From Paraburkholderia podalyriae (GTDB taxonomy: Bacteria > Pseudomonadota > Gammaproteobacteria > Burkholderiales > Burkholderiaceae), in contig NZ_VZQQ01000018.1 of NCBI RefSeq assembly GCF_014397785.1, positions 1 through 64,000 on the forward strand: 64,000 bases of DNA, read 5' to 3'. Of the stretch, positions 8,510 to 16,552 are shown piece by piece (positions within the stretch are counted from its first letter, which is position 1; each line of letters opens with the position of its first letter). Both the position numbers and the translations under genes were made by a program. Below the pieces are notes generated by a model, which saw only the letters and a list, made by a program, of their open reading frames with translations, made no database searches and was not told the origin of the DNA.

Positions 8510-9415
8510 ATGAACGATTCGGCCGATATCCGCTTCCTGCTCACGCTGCGCGCAAGCGGCAGCCTGATCGCCGCCGCGCGACGACTCGCGCTGTCACCGT
8601 CGGCGGTCACGCAGCGCCTGCAGCAACTTGAAAAGAAGCTCGGCGCGCAGCTCGTGAACCGCAGCGCGCGCCGCCTGCAATTTACCGACGAAGGCCTGCT
8701 GCTGTGCGAGCGCGGCGCCGAGCTGATCGAGCGGTTCGACGCGTTGTTCGACGATCTGCAGACTCGCCGCGGCGGCCTCGTCGGCACGCTGAAGATCAAT
8801 GCGCCACTCGGTTTCGGGCGACGTCATCTGGCGCCGCTGATCGGCGAGTTTCAGCAGCAGAACCCCGATATCGACGTCGCGCTGACGCTATCCGACCGGC
8901 CGTTGACCGAAACGCTCGAGCGCTTCGATATCGTCGTGCATATCGGCGAGCTGCCGCTGTCGAACCTGGTCGGCTATACGATCGCGCCGAACGCGCGCTT
9001 CGTCTGCGCGGCGCCCGCGCTCGTCAAGCGAATCGGCGAACCCGAATCGCCGGATGCGTTGAGCCGGCTGCCGTGCATCGTACTGCGCGAAAACAACGAG
9101 GACGTGTCGCTGTGGCAGTTCAGCAAGGGCCGCACGCGCCGCAGCGTGCGCGTGTCCGCGCATCTGAGCTGCAACGACGGCGACGTGATCCGCCAATGGG
9201 CCTGCGAGGGGCGAGGCGTGATTCTGCGCTCCGAATGGGACGTCGCCGACGACCTCGCGAAGGGCAAACTCGTGCGCCTGCTGCCGGGCTGGAAAACGCC
9301 GGACGCGAACGTGATCGCGCTCACGCACCAGCGCGCAGGGCTGCCCGCGCGCACTCGCCATTTCATGCAGTATTTGCAAGGCCGCTTCAGGCCGTCGCCA
9401 CCGTGGCGGCGATGA
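8510..9415 (+). CDS. LysR-family transcriptional regulator
   Basis: 301 residues from the ATG at 8510, which gives the normal LysR N-terminus (NDSADIRFLLTLRASGSLI). An in-frame start 66 bases upstream exists but adds non-family sequence. The winged helix region AAARRLALSPSAVTQRLQQLEKKLGAQLVNR is canonical, and the effector-binding domain opens with GTLKINAPLGFGRRHLAPLI. It is followed in the same direction by the HAD hydrolase and DSD1-type enzyme, which are its likely targets, and lies divergent from the sulfotransferase-like gene. Confidence 0.93.
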   Translation: MNDSADIRFLLTLRASGSLIAAARRLALSPSAVTQRLQQLEKKLGAQLVNRSARRLQFTDEGLLLCERGAELIERFDALFDDLQTRRGGLVGTLKINAPLGFGRRHLAPLIGEFQQQNPDIDVALTLSDRPLTETLERFDIVVHIGELPLSNLVGYTIAPNARFVCAAPALVKRIGEPESPDALSRLPCIVLRENNEDVSLWQFSKGRTRRSVRVSAHLSCNDGDVIRQWACEGRGVILRSEWDVADDLAKGKLVRLLPGWKTPDANVIALTHQRAGLPARTRHFMQYLQGRFRPSPPWRR

Positions 9416-9514
9416 TTCAGTTGGCCTGAATCCAAGAATCAACCTGCCTGAATGCGGACGCATCACCGCGGACCTATAATCGATTCATCGTCAACAGCCG
9501 GCTCACGGGCAATC

Positions 9515-10228
9515 ATGACTGCTGCCGCTCATTGCACCGACGCCCCAGCCTACCCCGACGCGGTCCTGTTCGATCTGCTAACCGCCCTGCTCGATTCGTG
9601 GACCTCATGGAACCGCGCGGCAGGCTCCGACGAAGCAGGCCGCGCATGGCGTGCCGCGTATCTGCGTCTAACGTACGGCTGCGGCCGCTATGTTCGCTAC
9701 GAACAACTGGTGCGCGAGGCCGCCGCGCAAGTCGGTTTACCCGAATCGGCCGCGAGCGCGCTCGAAGCGAACTGGCTGGACCTGACGCCGTGGCCCGGCG
9801 CGCTCGACGCGCTGCGCGCGCTCGCACCGCACTGCAAGCTCGCGGTCGTCACCAACTGCTCGACACGGCTCGGCTCGCAGGCCGCGGCGTTGTTGCCGGT
9901 GCGCTGGGACGCGACCGTGACCGCCGAGGAAGCGGGCGTCTACAAACCGGACCCGCAACCGTACCGCCTCGCGCTCGACAAACTCGGCGTCGCGCCGCAG
10001 CGCGCCGCGTTCGTCGCCGGATCGAGCTATGACATGTTCGGCACCGCGGCCGTCGGTTTGCGGACCTACTGGCACAACCACGTCGGCCTGCCGCTCGTCG
10101 CGGGAGCGCAGCCGCCCGAGGTCGAAGCGGCATCGCTCGACCAGTTAGTGCCGTGGCTCGCAGGCTTCGGCCGCGATCGTCGGCACCGAATCCCTCAACC
10201 TCACCTCGCTCCTCAGGTGCAAGCATGA
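9515..10228 (+). CDS. HAD-family hydrolase, haloacid dehalogenase-like
   Basis: 237 residues from the ATG at 9515. Motif I reads AVLFDLLTALLDSW: the nucleophile Asp is present, but the second Asp of the phosphatase form DxD is Leu, as in 2-haloacid dehalogenase-like members. Motif II is VVTNCS, motif III the Lys in AGVYKPDPQPY, and motif IV the FVAGSSYDMFGT loop. It probably hydrolyses a small substrate whose identity is not visible. The stop overlaps the next gene (ATGA), so both are translated together. Confidence 0.85.
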   Translation: MTAAAHCTDAPAYPDAVLFDLLTALLDSWTSWNRAAGSDEAGRAWRAAYLRLTYGCGRYVRYEQLVREAAAQVGLPESAASALEANWLDLTPWPGALDALRALAPHCKLAVVTNCSTRLGSQAAALLPVRWDATVTAEEAGVYKPDPQPYRLALDKLGVAPQRAAFVAGSSYDMFGTAAVGLRTYWHNHVGLPLVAGAQPPEVEAASLDQLVPWLAGFGRDRRHRIPQPHLAPQVQA

Positions 10229-11373
10229 AACTCGAACAGATCGAAACCCCGGCCGCGTTGATCGATGTCGCGCGGATGCAGAAGAACATCGCGCGGATGC
10301 AGGCGAAGATGAATACGCTCGGCGTCGCGTTCCGGCCGCATGTGAAGACCACCAAGTGCCTCGACGTCGTGCGCGCGCAGATCGCCGCCGGCGCGCGCGG
10401 CATCACGGTGTCGACGCTGAAGGAAGCCGAAGCGTTCTTCGCGGCCGGCATCGGCGACATCCTGTACGCCGTCAGCATGGTCCCGGCGAAGCTGCCGCGC
10501 GCGCTCGCGCTGCGCCGCCAGGGCTGCGATCTGAAGCTCGTGGTCGACAATCCGACTGCCGCCGCGGCGATTGCCGCGTTCGGCGATCAGCACGGCGAAT
10601 CGTTCGAGGTCTCGATCGAAGTCGATACCGACGGACATCGCTCGGGTATCCAGCCCGAACAGCAGACGCTGCTCGACGTCGGGCGGATTCTGCACGAGAA
10701 CGGCGTGAAGGTCGGCGGCGTGATGACCCATGCGGGTTCGAGCTATGAGTTGAATACGCCCGAAGCGCTCGCCGCGCTCGCGGAGCAGGAACGCGCGGGC
10801 TGCGTGCGCGCCGCCGAACGATTGCGCGAGGCGGGCATCGCGTGCCCGGCCGTTAGCGTCGGCTCGACGCCAACGGCGCTCGCCGCGCGGTATCTCGAAG
10901 GCGCCACCGAGGTGCGAGCCGGCGTCTACGTGCTGTTCGATCTGGTCATGCACAACGTGGGCGTCTGCATGCTCGACGACATCGCGCTCAGCGTACTGAC
11001 AACCGTGATCGGTCATCAGGAAGACAAGGGCTGGGCGATTCTCGACGCGGGCTGGATGGCGCTAAGCCGCGATCGCAGCACGTCGCGGCAGTCGCATGAT
11101 TTCGGCTATGGGCAGCCGTGTCTGCTCAACGGCACGTTGCTGCCCGGTTATGTCATCAGCGGCGCCAACCAGGAGCATGGGATTCTTGCGGCGGCTCGGG
11201 GCGATCCGCAAGCCGACGCACAGATCGAGGACATCACACAGCACTTTCCCATCGGTATGAAACTGCGCATCCTGCCGAACCACGCGTGCGCGACCGGCGC
11301 GCAGTTCCCCGAGTATCACGCGGTGGCGCCGGACGGCAGCAGCGTCGAGTGGCAGCGGTTTTACGGCTGGTAG
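10225..11373 (+). CDS. DSD1-type PLP enzyme (D-threonine aldolase / D-serine dehydratase family)
   Basis: 382 residues, starting at the ATG that overlaps the HAD stop codon. Alanine-racemase-like N-terminal barrel: PAALIDVARMQKNIARMQ, then RPHVKTTKCLDV with the presumed PLP Lys at about residue 41, and the glycine loop VGSTPTALAAR. The C-terminal beta domain carries ILPNHACATG, the His/Cys pair that binds the divalent metal in this family. Acts on D-hydroxy amino acids such as D-threonine or D-serine; which one, and whether it cleaves or dehydrates, cannot be told. Coupled to the HAD gene upstream. Confidence 0.9.
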   Translation: MKLEQIETPAALIDVARMQKNIARMQAKMNTLGVAFRPHVKTTKCLDVVRAQIAAGARGITVSTLKEAEAFFAAGIGDILYAVSMVPAKLPRALALRRQGCDLKLVVDNPTAAAAIAAFGDQHGESFEVSIEVDTDGHRSGIQPEQQTLLDVGRILHENGVKVGGVMTHAGSSYELNTPEALAALAEQERAGCVRAAERLREAGIACPAVSVGSTPTALAARYLEGATEVRAGVYVLFDLVMHNVGVCMLDDIALSVLTTVIGHQEDKGWAILDAGWMALSRDRSTSRQSHDFGYGQPCLLNGTLLPGYVISGANQEHGILAAARGDPQADAQIEDITQHFPIGMKLRILPNHACATGAQFPEYHAVAPDGSSVEWQRFYGW

Positions 11374-11381
11374 TCAGCGCG

Positions 11382-11492
11382 TCACTCATCCTCTTCCGAC
11401 AACCCCGCCAGCAGATCGTCGAGCTCGCGATAGTGCGCGTCGAGACCCTTCGAAATCACGCGCACCAGTTCGACGCTCGTGTCCGTCAGCGA
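11382..11492 (-). pseudogene. Short C-terminal remnant, possibly a MarR-type regulator
   Basis: A 36-residue tail, LTDTSVELVRVISKGLDAHY followed by RELDDLLAGLSEEDE, reads like the end of a MarR-family regulator, in which a LT..G..LV helix precedes a helix ending LLAGLS. Immediately upstream on the same strand the frame becomes Arg-rich and non-protein-like, so no intact gene is present. It is wedged between two real genes. The identification is a resemblance only. Confidence 0.35.
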
Positions 11493-11556
11493 CCGTGGTC
11501 GTGCCGGATAAGACGCCCGGCGTCGAGGCCGGCGACGGCGCCGCCTTCTACTTCCC

Positions 11557-13926
11557 CTACTCCCCCGCCGGCCAAGGCAACCCACGCGCCGACCAATCCA
11601 GCTCGACCCCCATCACACAGCGCCCGCTCGCCAGCTGCACGGCCAGTGTCACCGCGATGCACGGCCGGCCGCTCGCGAGCGAAAGATACGGATTGCCGGT
11701 GATCGCCTCGCCGGGCAGCAGCACCGCATTGCGGAAGTACGGCCGATGATCCCAGCGCGCATCGCGCGGATTCGCGACCGGCTGCAGCGACGCGGCGTCC
11801 TTGACCCAGGCCGGTCCGCGCACCTCGTGATCGATCTGCCGGCCGGTGTCGTCGAGAATGAAGCAACTGATGCAGCGCCCAAAGGTGGCGAGCACTGCGA
11901 ACGCGTCGTCCATCACGACACCGGTGCGCAAGCGGTCGGCTGCGCGCAGCAGTTCGAGCCGATACGGCTCCACTTCGGATTCGAACAGCGCATGCTGATG
12001 CGCGCGGCCTTGCGCGATCACGTCGAACGCTTCGTCGATCTGGCGATGCACCGACTCGGGCGGCGCGATCTCGACAGCAGGCCGGCCGAGCAGATAGCCC
12101 TGCGCGAAATCGACATTCGATTCGACGGCGAGAATCAGCTCCTCGGTCGTCTCGACACCTTCGACGACCACCAGCATCCCCGCCTGATGCAGCAGCGACA
12201 CGAGCTTCGGCAGGATCGGCTGCTGCGTGCCGTGCGTGGTCGAGCGAATCAGCTCGCCGTCGAGCTTCACGATGTCCGGCCGGATCCGCAGCAGCCGGTC
12301 GAGATTCGACTGGCCCGCGCCGAAGTCGTCGACTGCGATCAGGAAGCCGTGCTGGCGATAGCCCGCCGCCGCACGCGACATGTCGTCGACGCTGCCGCCA
12401 TGCGATTCGAGGATCTCCAGAATCACGCGTTCGGGTTCGAGCCCCGCGGCGCGCACGATCTTCGTCAACTGGTCGGCGTAGCCGTCAGCGATGAAGGTGG
12501 CCGGCAGGATGTTCAGGAACAGCCACGCATCGCCGGGCAGCGCGCGATGCGCGTTGCCGAGATGCACCGCGTGGCTCGCGCGGTCGAGCGCGCCTTCGTC
12601 GCTCGACGGCTTCGGCGCGAACATCACGACCGGCGGCACCAGCGTGCCGTCGTCCTGCTCGCCGCGCAGCAGCGCCTCGAAACCGACCTGCTTCTGATGC
12701 GACAGGCTGTAGAGCGGCTGGAAGTGCGAGATCAGATAGAAGTCTTCCCAGCGATAACGCGCCGCGCCCGCGCTCGGGTCGTGGTCCGCGGCGCGTGGCG
12801 CGAACATATCGTCGAACGGTGGCTGCAGCGCGTCGAACGGTGGCGCGCGCTCCGCACAGACACGGTTGCGGCCCGTCAGCTTCGCGCGCAGCAACGCTTC
12901 GTCCGCGCGATCGAGCAGCACCATGAAGGTTTCGCCGGGCCGGTGCTCGGCGACGCCGAAGCTCGCGGTCAGACAGCCGTCCGGCCGTTCGATCGCGGCG
13001 ATATCGACGCGCAGCCGCTCGGCGAGTTGCAGCGCGCCGGCGAGATCGTCCTCCAGCAGCAACGCGAACTCCTCGCCGCCGATGCGGCTCACGCTATGGT
13101 AAAGCGCGGCCGCGTCTTTCAACACCTGCGCGACCTGGAACAGCGCCTGGTCGCCGACCGCATGGCCGAAGCGGTCATTGAGTGACTTGAAGCTGTCGAT
13201 GTCGACAAAGATCGCGCTGATCCGCGCGCCCGGCGCTAGCGTCGCGAGGCGCCCCTCCGCGTGCTTGACGAAGGCGCGGCGGTTTTGCAGGCCGGTCAGC
13301 GGATCGGTCGCGGCGAGCTGCGCGAGCTGGGTCTCGAGCAGAAAGTGATTGTGCCGGAAACGGTAGAAGCCGAAATGGAACACCACCGCAGTCGGCGCGC
13401 CGATCGCGATGACCCACGTCCATACAGCCGCGTCGACCTCAGGCGAATGCGTTTTGCCGAGCAGCAGCGCGATGGCCACCGCGTAGAACAATGCGCTCCC
13501 GGTGAAGAAATGCATGGGCGTGAGCCACAGCGGCGCCGCGCAGATCGGTATCACGACGAGCGCGGGCAATAGCCACGTCAGCGGATCGGCGAGGCCGCGC
13601 GCATTCAACACGAGCCCGCCGACGAGCACCAGCATGTATGCGACGCCGATCGCGCCGAACCACGCCGTCGACTTCGTGCGCGGGATCGCCAGCACCAGCA
13701 GCGCGAGCACGAGCGCGCACAGCAGCCGGTAGCCGAGCGGCGCGGGCGGGGCGCCGACCAGCTCGCGCGCCGTGACCATGCACAGGAACGCGATCACCGT
13801 GAAGCCCATCGTCACGAGGGAAAGCGGCCGCTGAAGGTCGAGCGAGCGCCGGTGAAAGCGCTCGCGCATGGTCGGCCGAGGCAGGGGCTGCGTCGGGATG
13901 GCTGACATAGAAGGCTGATCGATCAC
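11557..13926 (-). CDS. Membrane GGDEF-EAL protein with C-terminal sensory domain
   Basis: 789 residues from a GTG at 13926 (an ATG at 13908 is possible). About six hydrophobic segments fill the first 200 residues. The GGDEF domain has an intact GGEEF active site near residue 285, so cyclase activity is plausible. The EAL domain begins near residue 415 with EALLR and keeps LEILES, VDDFGAGQSN, VKLDGELI and VVEGVETTEE, so phosphodiesterase activity is also plausible. The last 130 residues (ISCFILDDTGRQIDHEVRGP, then WDHRPYFRNAVL) resemble a Cache-like ligand domain, an unusual position after EAL. It is divergent from the cellulose operon, whose synthase needs c-di-GMP. Confidence 0.92.
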   Translation of the reverse strand: MIDQPSMSAIPTQPLPRPTMRERFHRRSLDLQRPLSLVTMGFTVIAFLCMVTARELVGAPPAPLGYRLLCALVLALLVLAIPRTKSTAWFGAIGVAYMLVLVGGLVLNARGLADPLTWLLPALVVIPICAAPLWLTPMHFFTGSALFYAVAIALLLGKTHSPEVDAAVWTWVIAIGAPTAVVFHFGFYRFRHNHFLLETQLAQLAATDPLTGLQNRRAFVKHAEGRLATLAPGARISAIFVDIDSFKSLNDRFGHAVGDQALFQVAQVLKDAAALYHSVSRIGGEEFALLLEDDLAGALQLAERLRVDIAAIERPDGCLTASFGVAEHRPGETFMVLLDRADEALLRAKLTGRNRVCAERAPPFDALQPPFDDMFAPRAADHDPSAGAARYRWEDFYLISHFQPLYSLSHQKQVGFEALLRGEQDDGTLVPPVVMFAPKPSSDEGALDRASHAVHLGNAHRALPGDAWLFLNILPATFIADGYADQLTKIVRAAGLEPERVILEILESHGGSVDDMSRAAAGYRQHGFLIAVDDFGAGQSNLDRLLRIRPDIVKLDGELIRSTTHGTQQPILPKLVSLLHQAGMLVVVEGVETTEELILAVESNVDFAQGYLLGRPAVEIAPPESVHRQIDEAFDVIAQGRAHQHALFESEVEPYRLELLRAADRLRTGVVMDDAFAVLATFGRCISCFILDDTGRQIDHEVRGPAWVKDAASLQPVANPRDARWDHRPYFRNAVLLPGEAITGNPYLSLASGRPCIAVTLAVQLASGRCVMGVELDWSARGLPWPAGE

Positions 13927-14262
13927 GCTGGGTTTCCGGTCACTCCGCCAATGGTTATCGGCCTAGGTTCGACAAACATTTAGGTCTAACGTAAGACGAC
14001 GTATGACGCCGATGTTTCAATTTATTTGATGCAGCGCAAATTTCGCATTGACGTGTCTCCAATGCGCATCACTAAACGTAAAGCTTGCCACCGCAAAGTG
14101 GCTAAAAGTTAATGTCTTAAGTAGACTTCCGACGATGTGTGCCCCACACACTAGACAAATCGGTAGAAATGACATAAACGGCGCGCGATTGCCGAACTAC
14201 TCCGATATCGAATGGCTGTCACGTTCGCGCCTGAGCGGCGGCAGCGACCACTTCCGGAAAAC
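13927..14262. other. AT-richer divergent regulatory region in front of the cellulose operon
   Basis: About 335 bases, much lower in GC than both neighbours, between the minus-strand GGDEF-EAL gene and bcsD. No coding signal was seen apart from a possible 17-residue extension of bcsD from 14212. It must hold the promoters for both sides; I could not assign boxes with confidence. Confidence 0.5.
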
Positions 14263-14718
14263 ATGGTCCCAATTCTCAACTATCTGCTCGATCGCCAAAT
14301 TTCGCCGCAATGGCGCGGCATGCTGAGCGCACTGGCGAGCGAGTTCGAAGCGCAAATCGGACGCGACGAGCTGCGTCAGCTCATGCATCGCGTCGGCAGC
14401 CGTTTCGCGCTCGCGCATCCGCTGCCCGCCTGCGCGTCGACGGCCGAACTCGAGCAGGCGTTGAATTCCTACTGGCATCAGATGGATTGGGGTTACGTCG
14501 CACTCGCCGATGAGGTCGAGTCGCTGCGCATCATTCACTATTGCGCGCCGCTGCCCGCGTTCGGCGAATCGGCGCTCGCGTGGACGCCGGCGTTTCTCGA
14601 AGGCGCCTACCAGACGTGGTTGAGCGCGTTGGGCGCGCAGGGCTTGTCGGTGGTGCAGACGCGCGCTTTCGGCGAGGACAGCTCGCTCGAATTCCGCCTC
14701 GGCCGCCATCCCGCCTGA
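14263..14718 (+). CDS. bcsD: Cellulose biosynthesis protein BcsD
   Basis: 151 residues from the ATG at 14263; this start was preferred over 14212 because family members begin only a few residues before the conserved LLDRQISPQWRGMLSALASE and are about 150-156 long. BcsD forms a periplasmic cylindrical octamer that guides glucan chains into crystalline bundles in Komagataeibacter and is found in type I bcs operons. Further conserved parts are DELRQLMHRVGSRFA and LNSYWHQMDWGYV. First gene of the operon, followed by a 188-base gap with a hairpin before bcsP. Confidence 0.85.
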   Translation: MVPILNYLLDRQISPQWRGMLSALASEFEAQIGRDELRQLMHRVGSRFALAHPLPACASTAELEQALNSYWHQMDWGYVALADEVESLRIIHYCAPLPAFGESALAWTPAFLEGAYQTWLSALGAQGLSVVQTRAFGEDSSLEFRLGRHPA

Positions 14719-14731
14719 CCGACGGCGGCTC

Positions 14732-14751
14732 CGCACGCATCGGTGCGTGCG
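14732..14751 (+). other. Intra-operon hairpin between bcsD and bcsP
   Basis: Perfect 8-bp stem CGCACGCA / TGCGTGCG with a TCGG tetraloop, 13 bases after the bcsD stop. No T-run follows, so it is more likely an mRNA processing or stabilising element, or an attenuator, than a full terminator. Confidence 0.4.
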
Positions 14752-14906
14752 ACTCATCGGCACGACTCCAGATGCACGACGCGCGAACGACATACCAGCT
14801 TCAAGGTAGTGCGCTGTAACGCAAGAAACGTGCGACGGTCATACGGCCGCCACACGGAATCAGGGACGGCAGTCCAAATACACGGTATGCAACAGACGAC
14901 GGCATC

Positions 14907-15764
14907 ATGAGTTCATCGAGCGACATCGAAAAACTATTCGAGCAATTCGGCGGCAACGCCAACGCGTACCAGGAGATCGGCCGCGAAAACGACGCGCGCA
15001 GCGCGCGCACTCGTTGGCCGCTGCTCGTGACGCTCGATCTGACGCAACCGGCCATTCCGGCAATCGGCCAGCTTCGCGAAGCGACAGCGCAGCCGCCGGT
15101 GAGCGTGGCGTCACGGCCCGGCGTCCAGCAGGACACGACACCGAAAGACATCGCATCGGTGACGCGCGCGAAGGCGCCGCTGTTCGCGCGCCCGCACCGG
15201 CGTGACATTCCACCGGTGCCGGTGGCTGCCGCCCAGCCGGCGACGCCGAGCGGCGCGTCGCGCTTCAGTTCGGCCGATGCACTCGACGCGGCCGCCCCGC
15301 GCGCGGCGGCGGGCGTCGCGCCGTCGGGCATGGCTGCCGCGTCGGATGTTCGGGTTGCGCCGGTTGCGCCGGTTGCGCCGGTTGCGCCGGTTGCGCCGGT
15401 TGCACCGGTTGCCGCGGCGCCGATGGTACCGGTGACCCCGCCTGCGGTGCCGCCCGCAAGCTTCCCGGCCGCGTTCCAGTTCCGCGCGCCGGCCCCATCG
15501 ATGCAAGCGCTGCAGGCCACGCAACCCTATACGGCCCAGCCCGCGAAACCGGCCCAACTGCCGTCGATCCTCGGCAAGATGTTTGCCGTGCAGACTCCGA
15601 TTGCGCCGCCGCAAGCGACCGCGACCGCGCCCGCGCCCCAGACCGCGTCGCTGAACTCGGTGTTCGATCGTCTGCGCGGCACGCCCGCCCAACGCACGCA
15701 GGCACCCGCCGGCGCCGTGCGCGACGGCTTCGCCTCGTGGCTCACCAACGGCCCGCGTCGCTGA
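14907..15764 (+). CDS. bcsP: Cellulose biosynthesis protein BcsP (BcsR-like N-terminus, Pro/Ala-rich body)
   Basis: 285 residues. The first 45, containing SSDIEKLFEQFGGNANAYQE and then IGRENDARSARTRWPLL, match the short BcsR/YhjR domain seen at the head of enterobacterial bcs operons. The rest is low-complexity Ala/Pro/Val/Gln-rich sequence with a run of VAP tripeptides, then a conserved-looking tail SLNSVFDRLRGTPAQRTQ and FASWLTNGPRR. The name follows usage for beta-proteobacterial operons in the bcs literature. Its TGA overlaps the bcsQ ATG, pointing to a tight functional link to that ATPase. Probably cytoplasmic; no signal peptide. Confidence 0.82.
   Translation: MSSSSDIEKLFEQFGGNANAYQEIGRENDARSARTRWPLLVTLDLTQPAIPAIGQLREATAQPPVSVASRPGVQQDTTPKDIASVTRAKAPLFARPHRRDIPPVPVAAAQPATPSGASRFSSADALDAAAPRAAAGVAPSGMAAASDVRVAPVAPVAPVAPVAPVAPVAAAPMVPVTPPAVPPASFPAAFQFRAPAPSMQALQATQPYTAQPAKPAQLPSILGKMFAVQTPIAPPQATATAPAPQTASLNSVFDRLRGTPAQRTQAPAGAVRDGFASWLTNGPRR
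15354..15413 (+). repeat. 9-bp tandem repeat in bcsP
   Basis: GTTGCGCCG is repeated five times perfectly, then once with one change (GTTGCACCG), then partially. It encodes the VAP run. Copy number may vary between strains by slippage in whole codons. Confidence 0.9.
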
Positions 15765-16552
15765 TGAAAGTCATTGCCGTGGTGTCCGCCAAAGGCGGGG
15801 TCGGCAAGACCACCCTCGCCGCCAATCTCGCCTCCGTGCTCGCCAGCAGCGGCCGGCGCGTAATCGCACTCGATCTCGATCCGCAGAACGCCCTGCGTCT
15901 GCACTTCGGCGTGCCGCTCGACAGCATCGACGGCCTGTCGCGCGCGACACTCTCTGGCAACCCGTGGCAAACGGTGATGTTCGACGGCCTCGACGGCGTG
16001 ACCGTGCTGCCTTACGGTGCGCTGCTGGAGGACGACCGCCGCCGCTTCGAGGCACATGTCGACCAGCATCCGCAATGGCTCGCGCAGTCGCTGCAGCACC
16101 TGCGGCTCGACCCGTCCGACATCGTGATCGTCGACACGCCGCCCGGCTCGTCGGCCTACGTGCGAACCGCGCTGAGCGCGGCCACCTTCGCGCTGAACGT
16201 CGTGCTCGCCGACGCCGCGTCGTACGCCGCGATCCCGCAGATGGAGCGGCTGATCGAAACCTACGCCGCGCCGCGCGCGGACTTCGGCGGCGTCGGCTAT
16301 GTGGTCAACCAGATCGACCAGTCGCGCCAACTGACCAAGGACGTGCTGAAGGTGCTGCGCCAGATGCTCGCCGGCAAAGTGTTCCCCGGCGTGATCCATC
16401 TCGACGAAGGCGTCAGCGAGGCGCTTGCCTGCGACGCCACGTTGATCCATTACGATCCACTGAGCCAGGCCGCTGCCGATTTCCGCGCATGCGGCGCATG
16501 GCTGATGGCGGCGCTCGACGCGATCGCCGCCCAGCCAAGGAACGTCGCATGA
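15764..16552 (+). CDS. bcsQ: Cellulose biosynthesis ATPase BcsQ (ParA/MinD family)
   Basis: 262 residues from the ATG overlapping the bcsP stop; a start 27 bases upstream is possible but lies inside bcsP. The deviant Walker A is VVSAKGGVGKTTLAANLA at the very N-terminus, ALDLDPQNALRLH follows, and the switch region is IVIVDTPPGSSAYV. BcsQ is a MinD-like ATPase that helps place or activate the synthase at the pole. The final ATGA overlaps bcsA, so bcsP, bcsQ and bcsA form one translationally coupled chain. Confidence 0.95.
   Translation: MKVIAVVSAKGGVGKTTLAANLASVLASSGRRVIALDLDPQNALRLHFGVPLDSIDGLSRATLSGNPWQTVMFDGLDGVTVLPYGALLEDDRRRFEAHVDQHPQWLAQSLQHLRLDPSDIVIVDTPPGSSAYVRTALSAATFALNVVLADAASYAAIPQMERLIETYAAPRADFGGVGYVVNQIDQSRQLTKDVLKVLRQMLAGKVFPGVIHLDEGVSEALACDATLIHYDPLSQAAADFRACGAWLMAALDAIAAQPRNVA

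Noticed and set aside
15964..16548. A 195-residue N-terminal extension of bcsA, open in the same frame.
   Set aside because: It lies over bcsQ, is Arg-rich and lacks family sequence; the ATGA overlap at 16549 gives the normal BcsA start.
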